This document shows positions 1 through 10,202 of a stretch of DNA of 64,000 nt, piece after piece (the first letter of the stretch is position 1; the number at the start of each line of letters is the position of its first letter). Under the pieces are notes generated by a model, which saw only the letters and a program-made list of their open reading frames with translations, ran no database searches and was not told the origin of the DNA. The DNA lies in contig CM075102.1 of NCBI GenBank assembly GCA_037576195.1, forward strand, positions 10,106,001 through 10,170,000, given 5' to 3'. This stretch comes from Phytoseiulus persimilis (taxonomy: Eukaryota; Arthropoda; Arachnida; Mesostigmata; Phytoseiidae). The position numbers and the translations under genes were made by a program.

Positions 1-250
1 CTCTCCAGGTTTTGAAAAGTACGGTCAGATACGTTTCGGAATCAGCCCTCCAGACTCGGAAAAGTCTTGTCATATTGGTCTCGGGATCACCCCTCCAGCC
101 TTGGAGGAGTATGGTCAGATTGGTCTCGGAATCACCCTTCCAGACTTGGAAAAGTATGGCCAGATCGGTCCCTGAATCACCCCACCAAACCTGGAAAGCA
201 ATGGTCAGATTGGTCTCGGAATCACGCCTCCAGACTTGGCAAAGTATTGT
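1..250. repeat. 45-bp minisatellite, block 1
   Basis: About five tandem copies of a unit near 45 bp. The unit contains ggtcagattggtctcggaat followed by cacccctccagacttgg and an aaagtat-like end. Copies differ at many positions, so the array is old. It runs off the left edge of the window. The period is a multiple of three and stop codons are rare in the unit, so several frames are open across it; I do not read this as coding. Confidence 0.9.
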
Positions 251-723
251 CATGAAGCTCAAGGGAGCCACATTCAGTCGAGGTACTCCAAAGACGACCG
301 TATCTGGACAGGTAGCCAGCGAGCAGTCAGCGGAGACCACATGTACGTCACATGCAAGCGATTCTGTGCGCAAGACGTGTAGGGAGCGAGGGTAAGGCGA
401 GAGAGGAGAGATTGAATAAAAAAGAGACGACGAGGCGAAGACAGTGGAGTCGAATTGTGAACCCTCACGCCCGTCCCTTTCTTCCACCCCAACAGCCCTA
501 GCTTTAGAGTTGAAGCGCCCCGCTCCGCTCTGAGAGTAATTGTGCCTTGACCCAGCGCCCCGTCCTTGCCGAACGCCAGCGTCCCGAGACCCGTCCGACC
601 TCGCCCTTCCACGCTTCCAAATTGTGTCCGAGTAAGTTCGCCTACTTGCGACGGCCTATCCATTCCCCAGGTCGCTAGGACGCCCTGCGAGCGAGCTGTA
701 GCAGATAGCGGAAACCTCGTTAC
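251..723. other. Unique spacer between minisatellite blocks
   Basis: No tandem structure and no convincing coding region. The minus-strand ORF at 274-663 has no recognisable motif and unremarkable composition. Confidence 0.5.
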
Positions 724-1443
724 AGTATGTTCAGATTGATCCCGGAATCACCCCTACAGACTCAAAAGAGCGCGGTCAGATTGGTCTCGGAAGCACCCCT
801 CCAGACTTGGGAGGGGATGGTCAGATTGGTCCAAGAATCACCCCTAAACACTTGGGAGAGGATGGTCAGACTCGTCCCGGAATCACCCCTCCGGCTTTCG
901 AAAAGTGTGGTCAGATTGGTCTCGGAATCACCCCTCCAGCCTTGGGGAGGATGGTCAGATTGGTATCGGAATCACCCCTCCAAACTTGGGAGAGGAAGGT
1001 CAGATTGGTCCCGGAATCACCCCTTCAGCTTTCAAAAAGTATGGTCAGATTGGTATCGGAATCACCCCTCCAAACTTGGGAGAGGAAGGTCAGATTGGTC
1101 CCGGAATCACCCCTTCAGCTTTCAAAAAGTATGGTCAGATTGGTCTCGGAATCACCCCTCCAGACTCGGAGAAGTCTTGTCATATTGGTCTCAGGATCAC
1201 CCCTCCAGACTTGGAAAGTGATAGTCAGATTGGACTCGGAATCACCCCTCCAGACTTGGGAAAGTATGGTCAGATTTGTCCAAGAATCACCCCTCCAGAC
1301 TTGGGAGAGTATGGCCAGATTGGTCCCTGAATCACCCTTCCAAACCTGGGAAGCAATGGTCAGATTGGTCTCGGAATCACGCCTCCGGACTTGGCAAAGT
1401 ATGTTAAGATTGATCCCGGAATCACCCCTCCAGACTCGAAAGA
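724..1443. repeat. 45-bp minisatellite, block 2
   Basis: Roughly sixteen copies of the same 45-bp unit as at 1-250. There is a higher-order duplication: the two-unit stretch around 965-1050 is repeated almost exactly around 1055-1140. Units are 80-95% alike by eye. Long ORFs in all three plus frames and partly on the minus strand (for example 727-1221, 807-1841, 905-1330) come only from the 3n repeat length. The array ends where the duplicated promoter cassette begins at 1444. Confidence 0.92.
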
Positions 1444-1706
1444 GATTATCTGAAAAAGAGTCAGCGTGCACCAGAACCCTTGTTCACTCATTGCGTCATT
1501 GTAACCGTAATCGCCCGGGGATTACGATACCGGATCGGGGACCTATAGAAGGCCGTCGATGGTTCAAGGCGGTCACAGTTGCTTGTCTTCTCCTATTCTC
1601 CACATGCGTGTGTTCAGCATCATCGCTCTTTGTCTCGTCTCGGCAGTTCACGCCGAGGAGAGAAGGGTCCTCCACAGGTTCTCGACAAGTAGGTTCCACC
1701 ATCCCC
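1444..1706 (+). repeat. Cassette A, copy 1 (promoter plus signal-peptide exon)
   Basis: This 263-bp stretch is nearly identical to 2581-2836; the main difference is a 7-bp insertion (ataccgg) near 1528. It carries a TATA-like element changed to TATAGAA at 1544-1550, the transcript leader, and a start codon at 1604 opening a signal peptide. Similarity stops at the run atcccc (1701-1706). There copy 1 continues directly into LINE-related segment B, whereas copy 2 continues into the rest of a gene. Confidence 0.85.
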
Positions 1707-1783
1707 ATGAGAAATTCAGATTCGAACAGTGCCTCCGTCGAATTTCCATTACTAGAACCCGGGGGCTCATGCAAAATGCATAA
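1604..1783 (+). pseudogene. Truncated, chimeric copy of the secreted-protein gene
   Basis: The ORF begins with the same signal peptide as the gene at 2734 (MRVFSIIALCLVSAVHA, cleavage probably after A17). It keeps the next 16 or so residues (EERRVLHRFSTSRFHH) and then runs out of the duplicated cassette into segment B, adding about 25 unrelated residues before a stop, 59 aa in all. Exons 2-4 of the full gene are absent here. The TATA element is weakened (TATAGAA). I read it as a dead 5' fragment, although a short secreted chimeric peptide could still be made if it is transcribed. Confidence 0.6.
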
Positions 1784-2389
1784 TTATACATATTTTGGCA
1801 TTTTTTCGAGCACAATGCCTATATTCGATATTGCCGCCTAAATTCGCATAACTCGAGAGTTTGAATCCACCGAACGTTGCGTGAAAGGTCTGCCGAGCCA
1901 TGTGTCTCGATTCTCAAGTTGCTTAGGGCCGGAGAGTTCAATTGAGCAGTCAGAATCGATGTCGCCAATGATCTGATTCAGCGATTGTTCTCTCTGGAGA
2001 GGGTTCATAGAGCTGTATGTAGCTCCAGGAGTTGGAATCACTGCGGAGGCCATGCAATGTGACACGAATGAAATGGGAAGAAGACCCAGGTAGTGTGAAA
2101 CTCGCCCCGCTGGAGCGGGTAATACTCACTGACCGTCCGAGAGAACTCGGATCACAATCCTCGGTCGCCCTGCCGATGCCGGGGGAGACACCGGAACTGG
2201 TGCGTTGCCATGTTACCTCAGCGTCTCGCTTTCCACGCGGAGCTATCATCAACAACGGCTTGCCGCGAGAGAGCTGCGACAGCAATGCAGGGGGCGAGAT
2301 AAGCGTCCTTAATTTCGATGATCTCCGCGGCGAGCTTGACCGCCTCCGACCAGCTTTTTCTGTCCTTGACCATGAAGGAAACGATGGCC
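1708..2389. repeat. Segment B, copy 1 (LINE-related)
   Basis: About 680 bp closely matching 4307-4970; copy 1 has about 18 extra bases near 2330. In copy 2 the segment is continuous with the minus-strand LINE at 4.3-7.3 kb, so B is probably the distal part of that element. Minus-strand ORFs in B (1838-2065, 1950-2489, 2218-2481) are shadows or decayed LINE sequence; none shows a diagnostic motif. Confidence 0.75.
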
Positions 2390-2580
2390 GGACAGGTAAG
2401 GGAGGGAGGGAGCGGCAGTCCAGAGGCCCGGGGGGGAAGTTCGGCGGCACTGGGACGTCGCGGGGCATTGAGATGCCCCACGATGCCATTGAGTCCAGCG
2501 ATCTACCGTGGTGTTCATGGAATTGAAGCCTATTCCGATTCGTCCTCGAAAGATTTTGCTGCGCTTACGGTATTCGGAGG
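2390..2580. other. Short unique stretch between segment B and cassette A copy 2
   Basis: Purine-rich at its start (gggagggagggag) and otherwise featureless. It marks the boundary where the two duplicated modules cease to align. Confidence 0.4.
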
Positions 2581-2836
2581 GATTATCTGAAAAGGCGTCA
2601 GCGTGCAGCAGAACCCTTGTTCACTCATTGCGCTATTGCAACCGTGATCGCCCGGGGATTACGATCGGGGACCTATAAAAGGCCGTCGATGGGTCAAGCC
2701 GGTCACAATTGCTTGTCTTCTCCTATTTTCCACATGCGTGTATTCAGCATCATCGCTCTTTGTCTTGTCTCGGCAGTTTACGCCGAGGAGAGAAGAGTCC
2801 TCCACAGGTTCTCGACAAGTAGGTTCCATCATCCCC
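2581..2836 (+). repeat. Cassette A, copy 2 (functional-looking promoter plus exon 1)
   Basis: Near-identical partner of 1444-1706. This copy has an intact TATA box and is followed by downstream exons, so it is the likely functional copy. It ends in a C-rich tract (2834-2847) leading to a cacag acceptor-like end. Confidence 0.85.
2674..2680 (+). promoter_or_regulatory. TATA box of the secreted-protein gene
   Basis: The sequence is TATAAAA within cctataaaaggccg, 60 bp upstream of the start codon at 2734. A ggtcacaattg motif about 27-30 bp downstream could hold the initiator. The equivalent site in copy 1 (1544-1550) reads TATAGAA. Confidence 0.65.
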
Positions 2837-3482
2837 TCCCCCCCCCCACAGACTTCGCTGTCTGACTCGACCTGCCGAGGAGCTTGATTCTAAGATCTAT
2901 CATTCATTACAAGCACTAGAATGCGCCGAGCGTGAGCTCGAGACCCGAGTCGGCCACACCGCCGAGACGGTGAACGATTTCCTTGAGAAGGTTTCCGAGG
3001 CAGGTGGCGACGCTCACGCCGTGAGCATGGCCAGGGATCAGTTCAAAGAGCAGTCCGATGCCTACAAAAATGCTATACTGAAGAGGTGAGTTGAACACTT
3101 TGAGACCCGGATGTGGTCTCCATCGTTCATCCGTTGAAACCGAGCGTTTGTTCCAGCTTCCAGAAAGCTCTCGACGCTTATACTGAATGCACGGTCGGAG
3201 CCGTGAACGGACGAGAACGGTATAAGTGCAATGCCGTAATGTTCAACCTCGGCGACAGGGAAATTATGCCCCTCGTCTCCGAGAAGACCATCAACCTACT
3301 CGAAGAAATCTACGAAATCGCTGGGAAGTTCGGTCACATACTCGAGGCTCATGCCGTAGATGTACGTTCGGGTTTGAGCCATTTCAGTCGGGAGACTTTC
3401 GAAGCCCTCTATAGGTGCATAAATCAGTACGTCCTTCCTATTTACTGATGACTCCCGTTGACTTCCCTCTCGCAGCGTTTGA
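2734..3482 (+). CDS. Putative secreted protein of unknown family, four exons
   Basis: Proposed exons are 2734-2822, 2852-3085, 3157-3414 and 3476-3482, giving 195 aa with all junctions in the same phase (split AG/N codons). The N-terminus is a classic signal peptide (MRVFSIIALCLVSAVYA). The mature part is mostly helical in character and charged, with four cysteines: near LRCLT and LECAE in exon 2, and YTECT and RYKCN in exon 3, which could make two disulphides. The exon 2 donor is AG|GTGAGT. Exon 3 has a good acceptor (gtttgttccag). The last exon adds only two codons and a stop and is followed 12 bp later by AATAAA at 3494-3499. The first intron would be just 29 bp, ending in a C-tract; a homopolymer length error could also explain the frame change. 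I do not recognise the family. A salivary or gut secretion is possible but only a guess. Confidence 0.6.
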
Positions 3483-3493
3483 TGAATGCATCC

Positions 3494-3499
3494 AATAAA
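3494..3499 (+). terminator. Polyadenylation signal AATAAA
   Basis: AATAAA lies 12 bp after the proposed stop of the secreted-protein gene, supporting its short last exon. Confidence 0.55.
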
Positions 3500-4306
3500 A
3501 TGGACGACACAGGTCACTTCAACAGTTATCTCGCATTGACGAGAGTCCAATATCCAGGAGGCCAAACGGAATCACCGTGGTCTCCGGGTATTTGAGGCGA
3601 TTCACGAACTATCTCGCACCGGGCGAGGGAGTAAGGAGGGAAACACGGGGAGCGTCTTTGCGACTTCTGTGACCGCGGTTGTGACCAATCGACGGAGGGG
3701 GAGATTCGACTGAGGAACCCGCTAAACGAAGGAGACGGCGTAACGGGGCACACCGACGCCTCAATATCTCCACTGGGTTTTCCTCTGGAGGCAGCTGTGC
3801 TTCCTTCTCCCTAGCCCCCGTGGCAGCCGCCGCAGTGCACGCGGTTTATTCGTTATACTGAGGAACCAACGGAAAATTGACGACGTAGCCAGCATCCCGC
3901 CGAAAGCCTTCTCAGGGCCCTGGACCAGGCTCAAGGGAATAGTTATTGATCCTGGTAAACGATGGTTGTAGATTGGAACATTCTGGGAAGGTAACGACAG
4001 ACGATGAGGCGCACAACATGAGTGCGATTCGGAATCTGTGAAGGAAATCATTCATACACTCGGTGAAAAAGCTCAGGAAGCGACTCCCTTCACACCTCGC
4101 TCCGCAGCTTGCAGCTTCTCGTTTCCGCAACGCGGCCTACAGGTCATTCCGTCTGTGAAACCCTCGGAAGGATGGGCTTCTGTTGTGTTCAATAGAGTGA
4201 ATCGCGCCGAAGGTCGGATGAATACTTCGATGGCAAACTATCGAAGCTCTCAGTATCAAAGCTCCTGCGGTCACAATCCAGGCTCAGGGCGTAGAACGTC
4301 GCGTCG
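3500..4306. other. Intergenic stretch, nothing supported
   Basis: No ORF with recognisable motifs. Short ORFs on both strands (for example 3761-4051 and 3912-4130 minus) look like chance. It ends abruptly where segment B copy 2 begins. Confidence 0.4.
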
Positions 4307-4970
4307 TGAGAAATTCAGATTCGAACAGTGCCTCCGTCGAATTTCCATTACTAGAACCCGGGGGCTCATGCAAAATGCATAATTATACATATTTTGGCAT
4401 TTTTTCGAGCACAATGTCTATATTCGATATTGCCGCCTTAATTCGCATAACTAGAGAGTTTGAATGCACCGAACGTTGCGTGAAAGGTCTGCCGAGCCAT
4501 GTGTCTCGATTCTCAAGTTGCTTAGGGCCGGAGAGTTCAATTGAGCAGTCAGAATCGATGTCGCCAATGATCTGATTCAGCGATTTTTCTCTCTGGAGAG
4601 GGTTCATGGAGCTGTATGTAGCTCCAGGAGTTGGAATCACCGCGCAGGCCATGCAATGTGACACGAATGAAATGGCAAGAAGACCCAGGTAGTGTGAGAC
4701 TCGCCCCGCTGGAGCGGGTAATACTCACTGACCGTCCGAGAGAACTCGGATCACAATCCTCGGTCGCCCTGCCGATGCCGGGGGAGACGCCGGAACTGGT
4801 GCGCTGCCATGTTACCTCAGCGTCTCGTTTTCCACGCGGAGCTATCATCAACAACGGCTTGCCGCGAGAGAGCTGCGACAGAAATGCAGGGGGGCGAGAG
4901 CAGCGTCCTCAATTTTGATGATCTCCGCGACCAGCTTTTTCTGTCCTTGACCATAAAGGAAACGATGGCC
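4307..4970. repeat. Segment B, copy 2
   Basis: Partner of 1708-2389. Here B is joined without a break to minus-strand LINE coding sequence (endonuclease end near 4930-5470), which indicates that B is the 3'-ward remnant of this LINE. Confidence 0.75.
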
Positions 4971-7330
4971 AGCGTTGATGTCGTCGAGGAGAGAAGACCA
5001 TTGCTGACGTTTACTCTTGGAGATTTCCTTGCGGAGGAGGGCTTTCGACTTATAGTACTCTCTGTGGCGCTTGTCTACTGCCAGAGAGTTCCCACGAGCC
5101 CTGGAGCGAGTGTAAGACCTTCGGAGCTTGGTGCAGTTCGTCTGGCCTCTTCTAACTCACCATTCCACCGGTATTTTGGGGCCCTGGGCGCAGGCGCCAG
5201 TAAAAGACGGGCGGCACTCCCGCAGCTGTCCTCGATGAGGTCGATGACTGAGTTAGGAGAGTGGTCTTGGAGCCTGAGAAGTTTCTTGGAGTTTGCCTTG
5301 AGCTTAGCGGACGGCTGGGGGACCGAGAAGATCCGCCTCAGAGACATTGGAGGTGATGTACATATAGTCTGACAGGTTTTCGTGTTGTGGCCAAAGCCTC
5401 CAGTCAGAGATCCGACCCGCCAGGTCGAAGCTTGCGAAGGTGAGGTCGATCGTGGAGTTACCGAGGTGACCAACGAAAGTCGGACCTGGGATGTTGATTA
5501 GCGCAGGGTCGTGCTGAGCGGCACAGTCGACGAGGAGCGTTCCTTTTGGGCAGGATCTCGTCCAATTTCAGGATACATGTGCGGCGTTGAAGTCACCCGC
5601 AATGAGGAAGCGAGAACGGCGGGCGCTAGCGATGAGGGTGTCCAGCTCTGAGAGGATCGCGTCGAACTCGGCGAGAGTGACGTTTGGAGAAATGTAGAGA
5701 GAGATGACGGTGTAGTCGGATAGTTCCACCTCACAAGCCTTAGTGGAGGGGCTGAGGGGCGAAGGGTCGAGCATTGGATGGAGCTGTTCAAGAAATGGAT
5801 CGTGGACAGGCCGTGAGCTGACCTGGTGACGGCAGCATTGAGGGTGGTTCTCGGGGCCTCCGAGATCAGCAGGACATCAGCCCAGCGAGGGTAGTGGCGT
5901 CCTGGCAGACTCGGTCGAAGGCGGCGGGAGAGCGGCGGAGATTTATCTGGAGAAAGCCAGGCATGACGACCCTTCTGGTTTCGGAGGGAATTCACCTTGG
6001 GTCGGTAAGCCGGGCAGTCAGTGGAGGTGGCGGAATACCCGTCCGTATTGCACCTATAGCAGCGAGGGGTGAGGTGCAGGAGCTCGACAAGTGCCCTGAA
6101 AGGCCACATTTCAGGCAGACGGGGCTGTTGCTTGGAGGTGAAGTGCAGTCCTTCGATTGATGATCGAAGCTGAGACAGCGGAGGCATTGCTCAACCTTGA
6201 CCAGCTCGTCCAGCCGACCTGGATCCTGCCTCGGGAGAGGTGTACCCGGCCGATCTCGCTGGGAAGACGCGCAATGCAACGGAAGTCGCCGGCCTGGGTC
6301 TTTTGAAGCTTTGGAGACCTATGTCATGCGATTCAGGACCGGGAGAAAGGGCCTGTCTGAGGAGATCAGGATATGCGTCTTCAGGGAGGTCACGGATGAT
6401 CAAGGCAGTCTTCTTCCGGAGGACCTTGGTAGAGGTGTCTAGCCTTGTTCTCTGCTTGATTGTCTCTGAGAAGGATGCGGCCGCGCGCGAACATTTTCCG
6501 GATCTGACCGGAAGGGGTTTCGGACATTTTTGAGACCCGAACGCCCTGTACGGGAGGTTCGACAGCCGACTTTAACTGACTAACCGCATCCGCGTAAGTG
6601 AGGATGCCGGGATTTATGGTGATAGAAGTGACGACTTCACGCCTGGCTTTGGCTGGGTGTCTCTGCTTATCCTTGAGAATGCTGGACCGATAGAGTGAAG
6701 TGGAGTTGAACACCGAGGGGGGCACTCGGCCTCAGTGAGCCTCAGCAGGTCGTCGTCGGACAAGTCAGTCTCAATGGAACGGCGGATGTCCTCGGTATTG
6801 GGCGCGGGGCTTGATCCGCAGTTGCAAGCGGCCGGGGGAGCCGGAGGATGCTTGAAGCCGCTGTATTCCAGCTTGCGGTTGAAGCCACGCAGTTTGCTGA
6901 AAAGGAGGGCGGCAACGCGCTTGATGTCTTTTTGAATTTTCGAGTGTGCCGCAATCAGCTTCTCCAGCTCGAGGGCGGTGCCGATGAAGACTTTGACGTC
7001 CGACTTGCTTGCTGGATACTCCGAGTTACTGGGACGGCTGGTCGGATTGGACTGGGAGGACTGGGGCGAGAAAGGAGTCTTTCGCTTGCAGAGTGGCACG
7101 GGTGGGATCGACTACCGCGGAGCTTCGGAGGGTTCGTCCGTCGGTCGGCTCTCGGCAAGAGCCGGACGGGCCTCCACGGCGTCCTCTCTGACCTCAGAAC
7201 GTCGAAGTCGATTCGTTTGAAGTTAGCGGAAGCGGAGGAGGCGCGGCTCGGACACTCGGAGGGAGATGCACGTGCGAGGGCACGGCCCCTGAGGAGCCCG
7301 GGAGGGTTCTCCGAAGGATCCGACTGACTC
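4307..7330 (-). mobile_element. Non-LTR retrotransposon (R1/Jockey-like), decayed: ORF1 and endonuclease
   Basis: Read on the minus strand from about 7330 downward. The ORF1 region (7.1-6.0 kb) has a low-complexity, helical N-part and then zinc knuckles: CLRCLSFDHQSKDC (6145-6186) and CLKCGLSGHLSSSC (6076-6117), both CX2CX4HX4C, with a third degenerate knuckle (CYRCNTDGY...) in another frame. ORF2 begins with an apurinic-type endonuclease: the diagnostic GDFNAAH lies near 5590, followed by a STIDLTFA-like segment near 5450 and a W/E-rich EELxELRR-like end near 5120-5180. No reverse transcriptase motif follows, so the element is 3'-truncated, and frameshifts split every domain. Gag-like knuckles plus APE endonuclease place it with R1/Jockey-type LINEs; the clade was not tested. 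Confidence 0.75.
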
Positions 7331-8620
7331 CGTTTAGGAGAGGGCGTTTAGGGCAATGTCGAAAACTTGAATTCCCTGGTCAGGTAAGTTTTGGGGGGCC
7401 AGGGGATGGAGGTGGGTTCTGTGGGGAGGTCTCGTCGAGAGGAACGCTGTGATATGTGTGTGGGGGCGCAGGGACCAAATCAACTCGGAAACCTGTCCAG
7501 GCCGAACGGGACCTGTCCAAGCAGAACTGTCTTCTGGAGGGAATGCGATAATTGTTCAGAATATTGGAAGAATCTCACGGATCGTCGTCGGTTGGAGAAG
7601 CGCGATGGTGTGCTATGCGGATAAGGGAGGATTCCTCGCTTTTTTCCTCCTCAATCCGTGGAATAATTAACCAAAGAAGATCCGGGCACAGCGATAGGGA
7701 ACTTGAACTATTGCCAAGAAATGCGAAGCTTCGTTCTGGAAGGCCCGATCCCGCCCGCCTGCAGTTCGGGAAAGTTGTCTTTCGACGGCCTATGAGGGAA
7801 GCTCGGTCACGGACTCGTGAGTTGCACGAGAGCGGAGCTCGGGAAAAACGCGTGCGTTCACTACGGAGGTTGGAAGCAGAGGATGTGAATCGCCTGGCGA
7901 TGTGGCCTAGGTAACTGATAAACTGAACACAATGAAAACTCGGTATTCCGAAGGGAGCGACCCGACACAGCCGCAGGAGAGAAGGCGGAGACACCAGCGT
8001 TCCAATGCGCGGAGTCCAATTTATTGACAAGCTGATTCCGAACTTATACCTATGAACGGTCTGACCTCAAGACTCGTTCGTTCCATTTCCCGTGGAGCGG
8101 CGAGTCCGCTCATGCAGGTCGAGAGATATCTCGACGTAACTAAAAGGAAAGTTGTCACTCGATTAACCTCTGAGCAGCCATGCACCACATTCGCTCGCTA
8201 TTGAACAGTCCTCAACACCGCATGTTCCAGCATCTCTAGATTTTCCGACCCAAGAAACAGGATACCCGCGTGTATTCGTAGTGTATAGTGTCCCGAGCGG
8301 GCGCCCGACCGGACCCAGATCGGAATTCGCACGTTGAATGAGAAATTATTACGGACAGTCAGTCAAGTTCGGTAACAACGGCCTTTAGTAGCTGTTGACC
8401 TCAGAAGGGTAGAGAAGTTGGATGGGTCACCTGAGCCTTGCGCCGCTCGAATCCAACAGGAGCGCTGCCTGCTGTCTGTGCCCTCCCCGCCATGAAGCGA
8501 TTCGACGATGCACAACGGCCAATATGCACGAGAGGAGTCAGCGGACTGCAGTAGGCAAACGTCCCCAACTCCTAATGGACGTTCGCCGACCGAGTTACTG
8601 AAATGATTGGAACGAAGGAG
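7331..8620. other. No supported gene
   Basis: Contains a minus-strand ORF at 7575-8030 (151 aa) without convincing motifs. It could be decayed gag-like retroelement sequence given the integrase downstream, but I cannot show it. Confidence 0.35.
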
Positions 8621-9466
8621 CTACAGGTAGTCGATGTGGAATTCCTCCCGCAGAAAATGAGCGGAGTATTGACTGATGGCTGCGCCACAGAAAGAACGAT
8701 CGCAATCTTTGATGACTTTGTTGATATCTGGCAGTACCAGCTTCAATTCGTATCCGTCCAGGGGGTTCGTGGAGATCACTGAAATCCGACTGTCTTTGAC
8801 CACTTTCTCGGTGGTCGCGAGGACCGTTCCGATTTCCCAGTACGAGGGAGCTCGAGTACCGAGGATCTCCCGTGGAGGTCGCTCCACCAACTGTACGCAT
8901 CTTTCGAAGAATCCATCAGTCCAAGGCGCCTTCTCTGTGCCGTTATGCCATTCGATGCGTTTGCGAAGGCGGAAATCGCCGATTTCCGAGCCCCGAGCGT
9001 GCTTGAGAAGGGGTTCGGGTTCTTCTTCTGCGTGTTTGAAGGTGCGAGCGTTGTCAGAGACCAACATCCTTAGCGCCGGGTTCTTGCTGAGGAACCTGAG
9101 CAACGCCAAGAGGAACTCATGTGTCGTCAAGTTTGCCACTAGTTCCAATCTTATGGCTCGCGTGACTGCACATGTGAGAAGCAAAATGAACAACTTCACT
9201 CGATCAGATCCCTGTTTGACCTAGATTGGTCCTGAGGAATCGTTCCAAGTGCCTGTAAACGGCGCACATTCTGTTATGCAGAAAGCCGGGAGCGGTGGCA
9301 TCGGCAGACATGCTGGTTTCGCTGCGAACTTCACGCAGAGCGTGCATCGCACGTTGGCTGCTTCAACCCTGGCTCTTGCGCTGATTACGAAAAACCGAGC
9401 TCGAAGATGGTGCTGGGTGTTTGCGACTCCACCGGTGAAAGCAATCGCTGCATGAATGTTGCTCAT
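8621..9466 (-). mobile_element. BEL/Pao-type LTR retrotransposon integrase remnant
   Basis: Two minus-strand ORFs, 9221-9466 and 8621-9199, read as consecutive pieces of one pol polyprotein. The first has the zinc-binding H...C2 region (GGVANTQHHLRARFF, then CTLC). The second has the core typical of BEL/Pao integrases: a CAVTRAIRLELV segment, LTTHEFLLALLRF, then SDNARTF around the second catalytic Asp, and WTDGFFERCVQLV. A frame break lies between the pieces near 9215. The usual GVDF motif with the first Asp is degraded to WNDSSGP, so it is inactive. No LTRs were recognised. Confidence 0.75.
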
Positions 9467-9474
9467 CTCATAAG

Positions 9475-9702
9475 CAATTCGACCAAATGGTTGATTTCGG
9501 GACTAATCTGACCATCACTTTCCAACTGTGGAGGGGTGATTCCGAGACCAATCTGACCATTACTTTCCAACTCTGGGGGGGGGGGGGGTGATTCCGAGAC
9601 CAATCTGACCATCACTTTCCGATTCTGGAGGGTTGATTCCGGGACTAATCTGACCATTACTTTCCAATTCTGGAGGGGTGATCCCGGGACTAATCTGACC
9701 AT
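9475..9702. repeat. 45-bp minisatellite, reverse orientation
   Basis: Five units of the same family as at 1-1443 but inverted: the unit reads aatctgaccatcactttcca and then a ggaggggtgattccgagacc-like part. One unit holds a run of about 12 G near 9577. It lies next to the BEL/Pao remnant. Confidence 0.85.
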
Positions 9703-10140
9703 TCTAGAACTCCTTCTACGATAGCGTACTCGAATTGTTCGACTTATCAGGGGAGGAGGCCCGATCTAGATTGGAGAATATACTGTTCCGTGGTATGTTA
9801 TCGCTCTCTACAAACATGGATATGTCATACCATCATCGATAGATCATCGATTGGATGGTTCATACCCATTCCGAGGTGACTTGATACGGCGGATCATCCA
9901 ACCTGCGGCCCTGCTGCTCCTCGCGTTTACCAGAAACCCGTGCTCACTACCATGCAACGCACACAACAAGGGTGAATCAAGGAACCCTGTTCTACAAAGT
10001 ATACATTTGGGACAGCATCAGTGGATGGCGGGAGTCTTCTGTGGCATTTTGACTCTCAATTCCTACCTCCGAATAATTCTCGTTGCCTCTTCCCAGCCCG
10101 TCAAATGAGTGTGAATAGCTTTGCGAAAGGGGGAGGGGAT
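9703..10140. other. No supported gene
   Basis: AT-richer than its surroundings, with palindromic catatcgat-like words near 9815-9855. The plus ORF 9851-10108 has no motif. Confidence 0.35.
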
Positions 10141-10142
10141 TA

Positions 10143-10202
10143 TTCGGTGAACCGGGGTTCGGCAAACTGAGTTTCGGTAGAGTGGGTTTCGGTGAACTCG
10201 GT
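10143..10202. repeat. 15-bp tandem repeat, four units
   Basis: Four degenerate 15-bp units each beginning ttcgg (ttcggtgaaccgggg, ttcggcaaactgagt, ttcggtagagtgggt, ttcggtgaactcggt). It lies at the 3' end of the LINE ORF1 below and would add an FTE-type five-residue repeat in its minus frame. Confidence 0.7.

Noticed and set aside
727-1841. Long plus-strand ORFs (up to 344 aa) with a 15-residue repeat, a possible repeat protein
   Set aside because: The 45-bp tandem unit has few stops in any frame, so all three plus frames and part of the minus strand stay open. No frame is favoured and units vary without synonymous bias visible by eye.
5894-6160. Plus-strand ORFs across 5.5-7.3 kb
   Set aside because: Antisense shadows of the LINE zinc-knuckle and endonuclease region.
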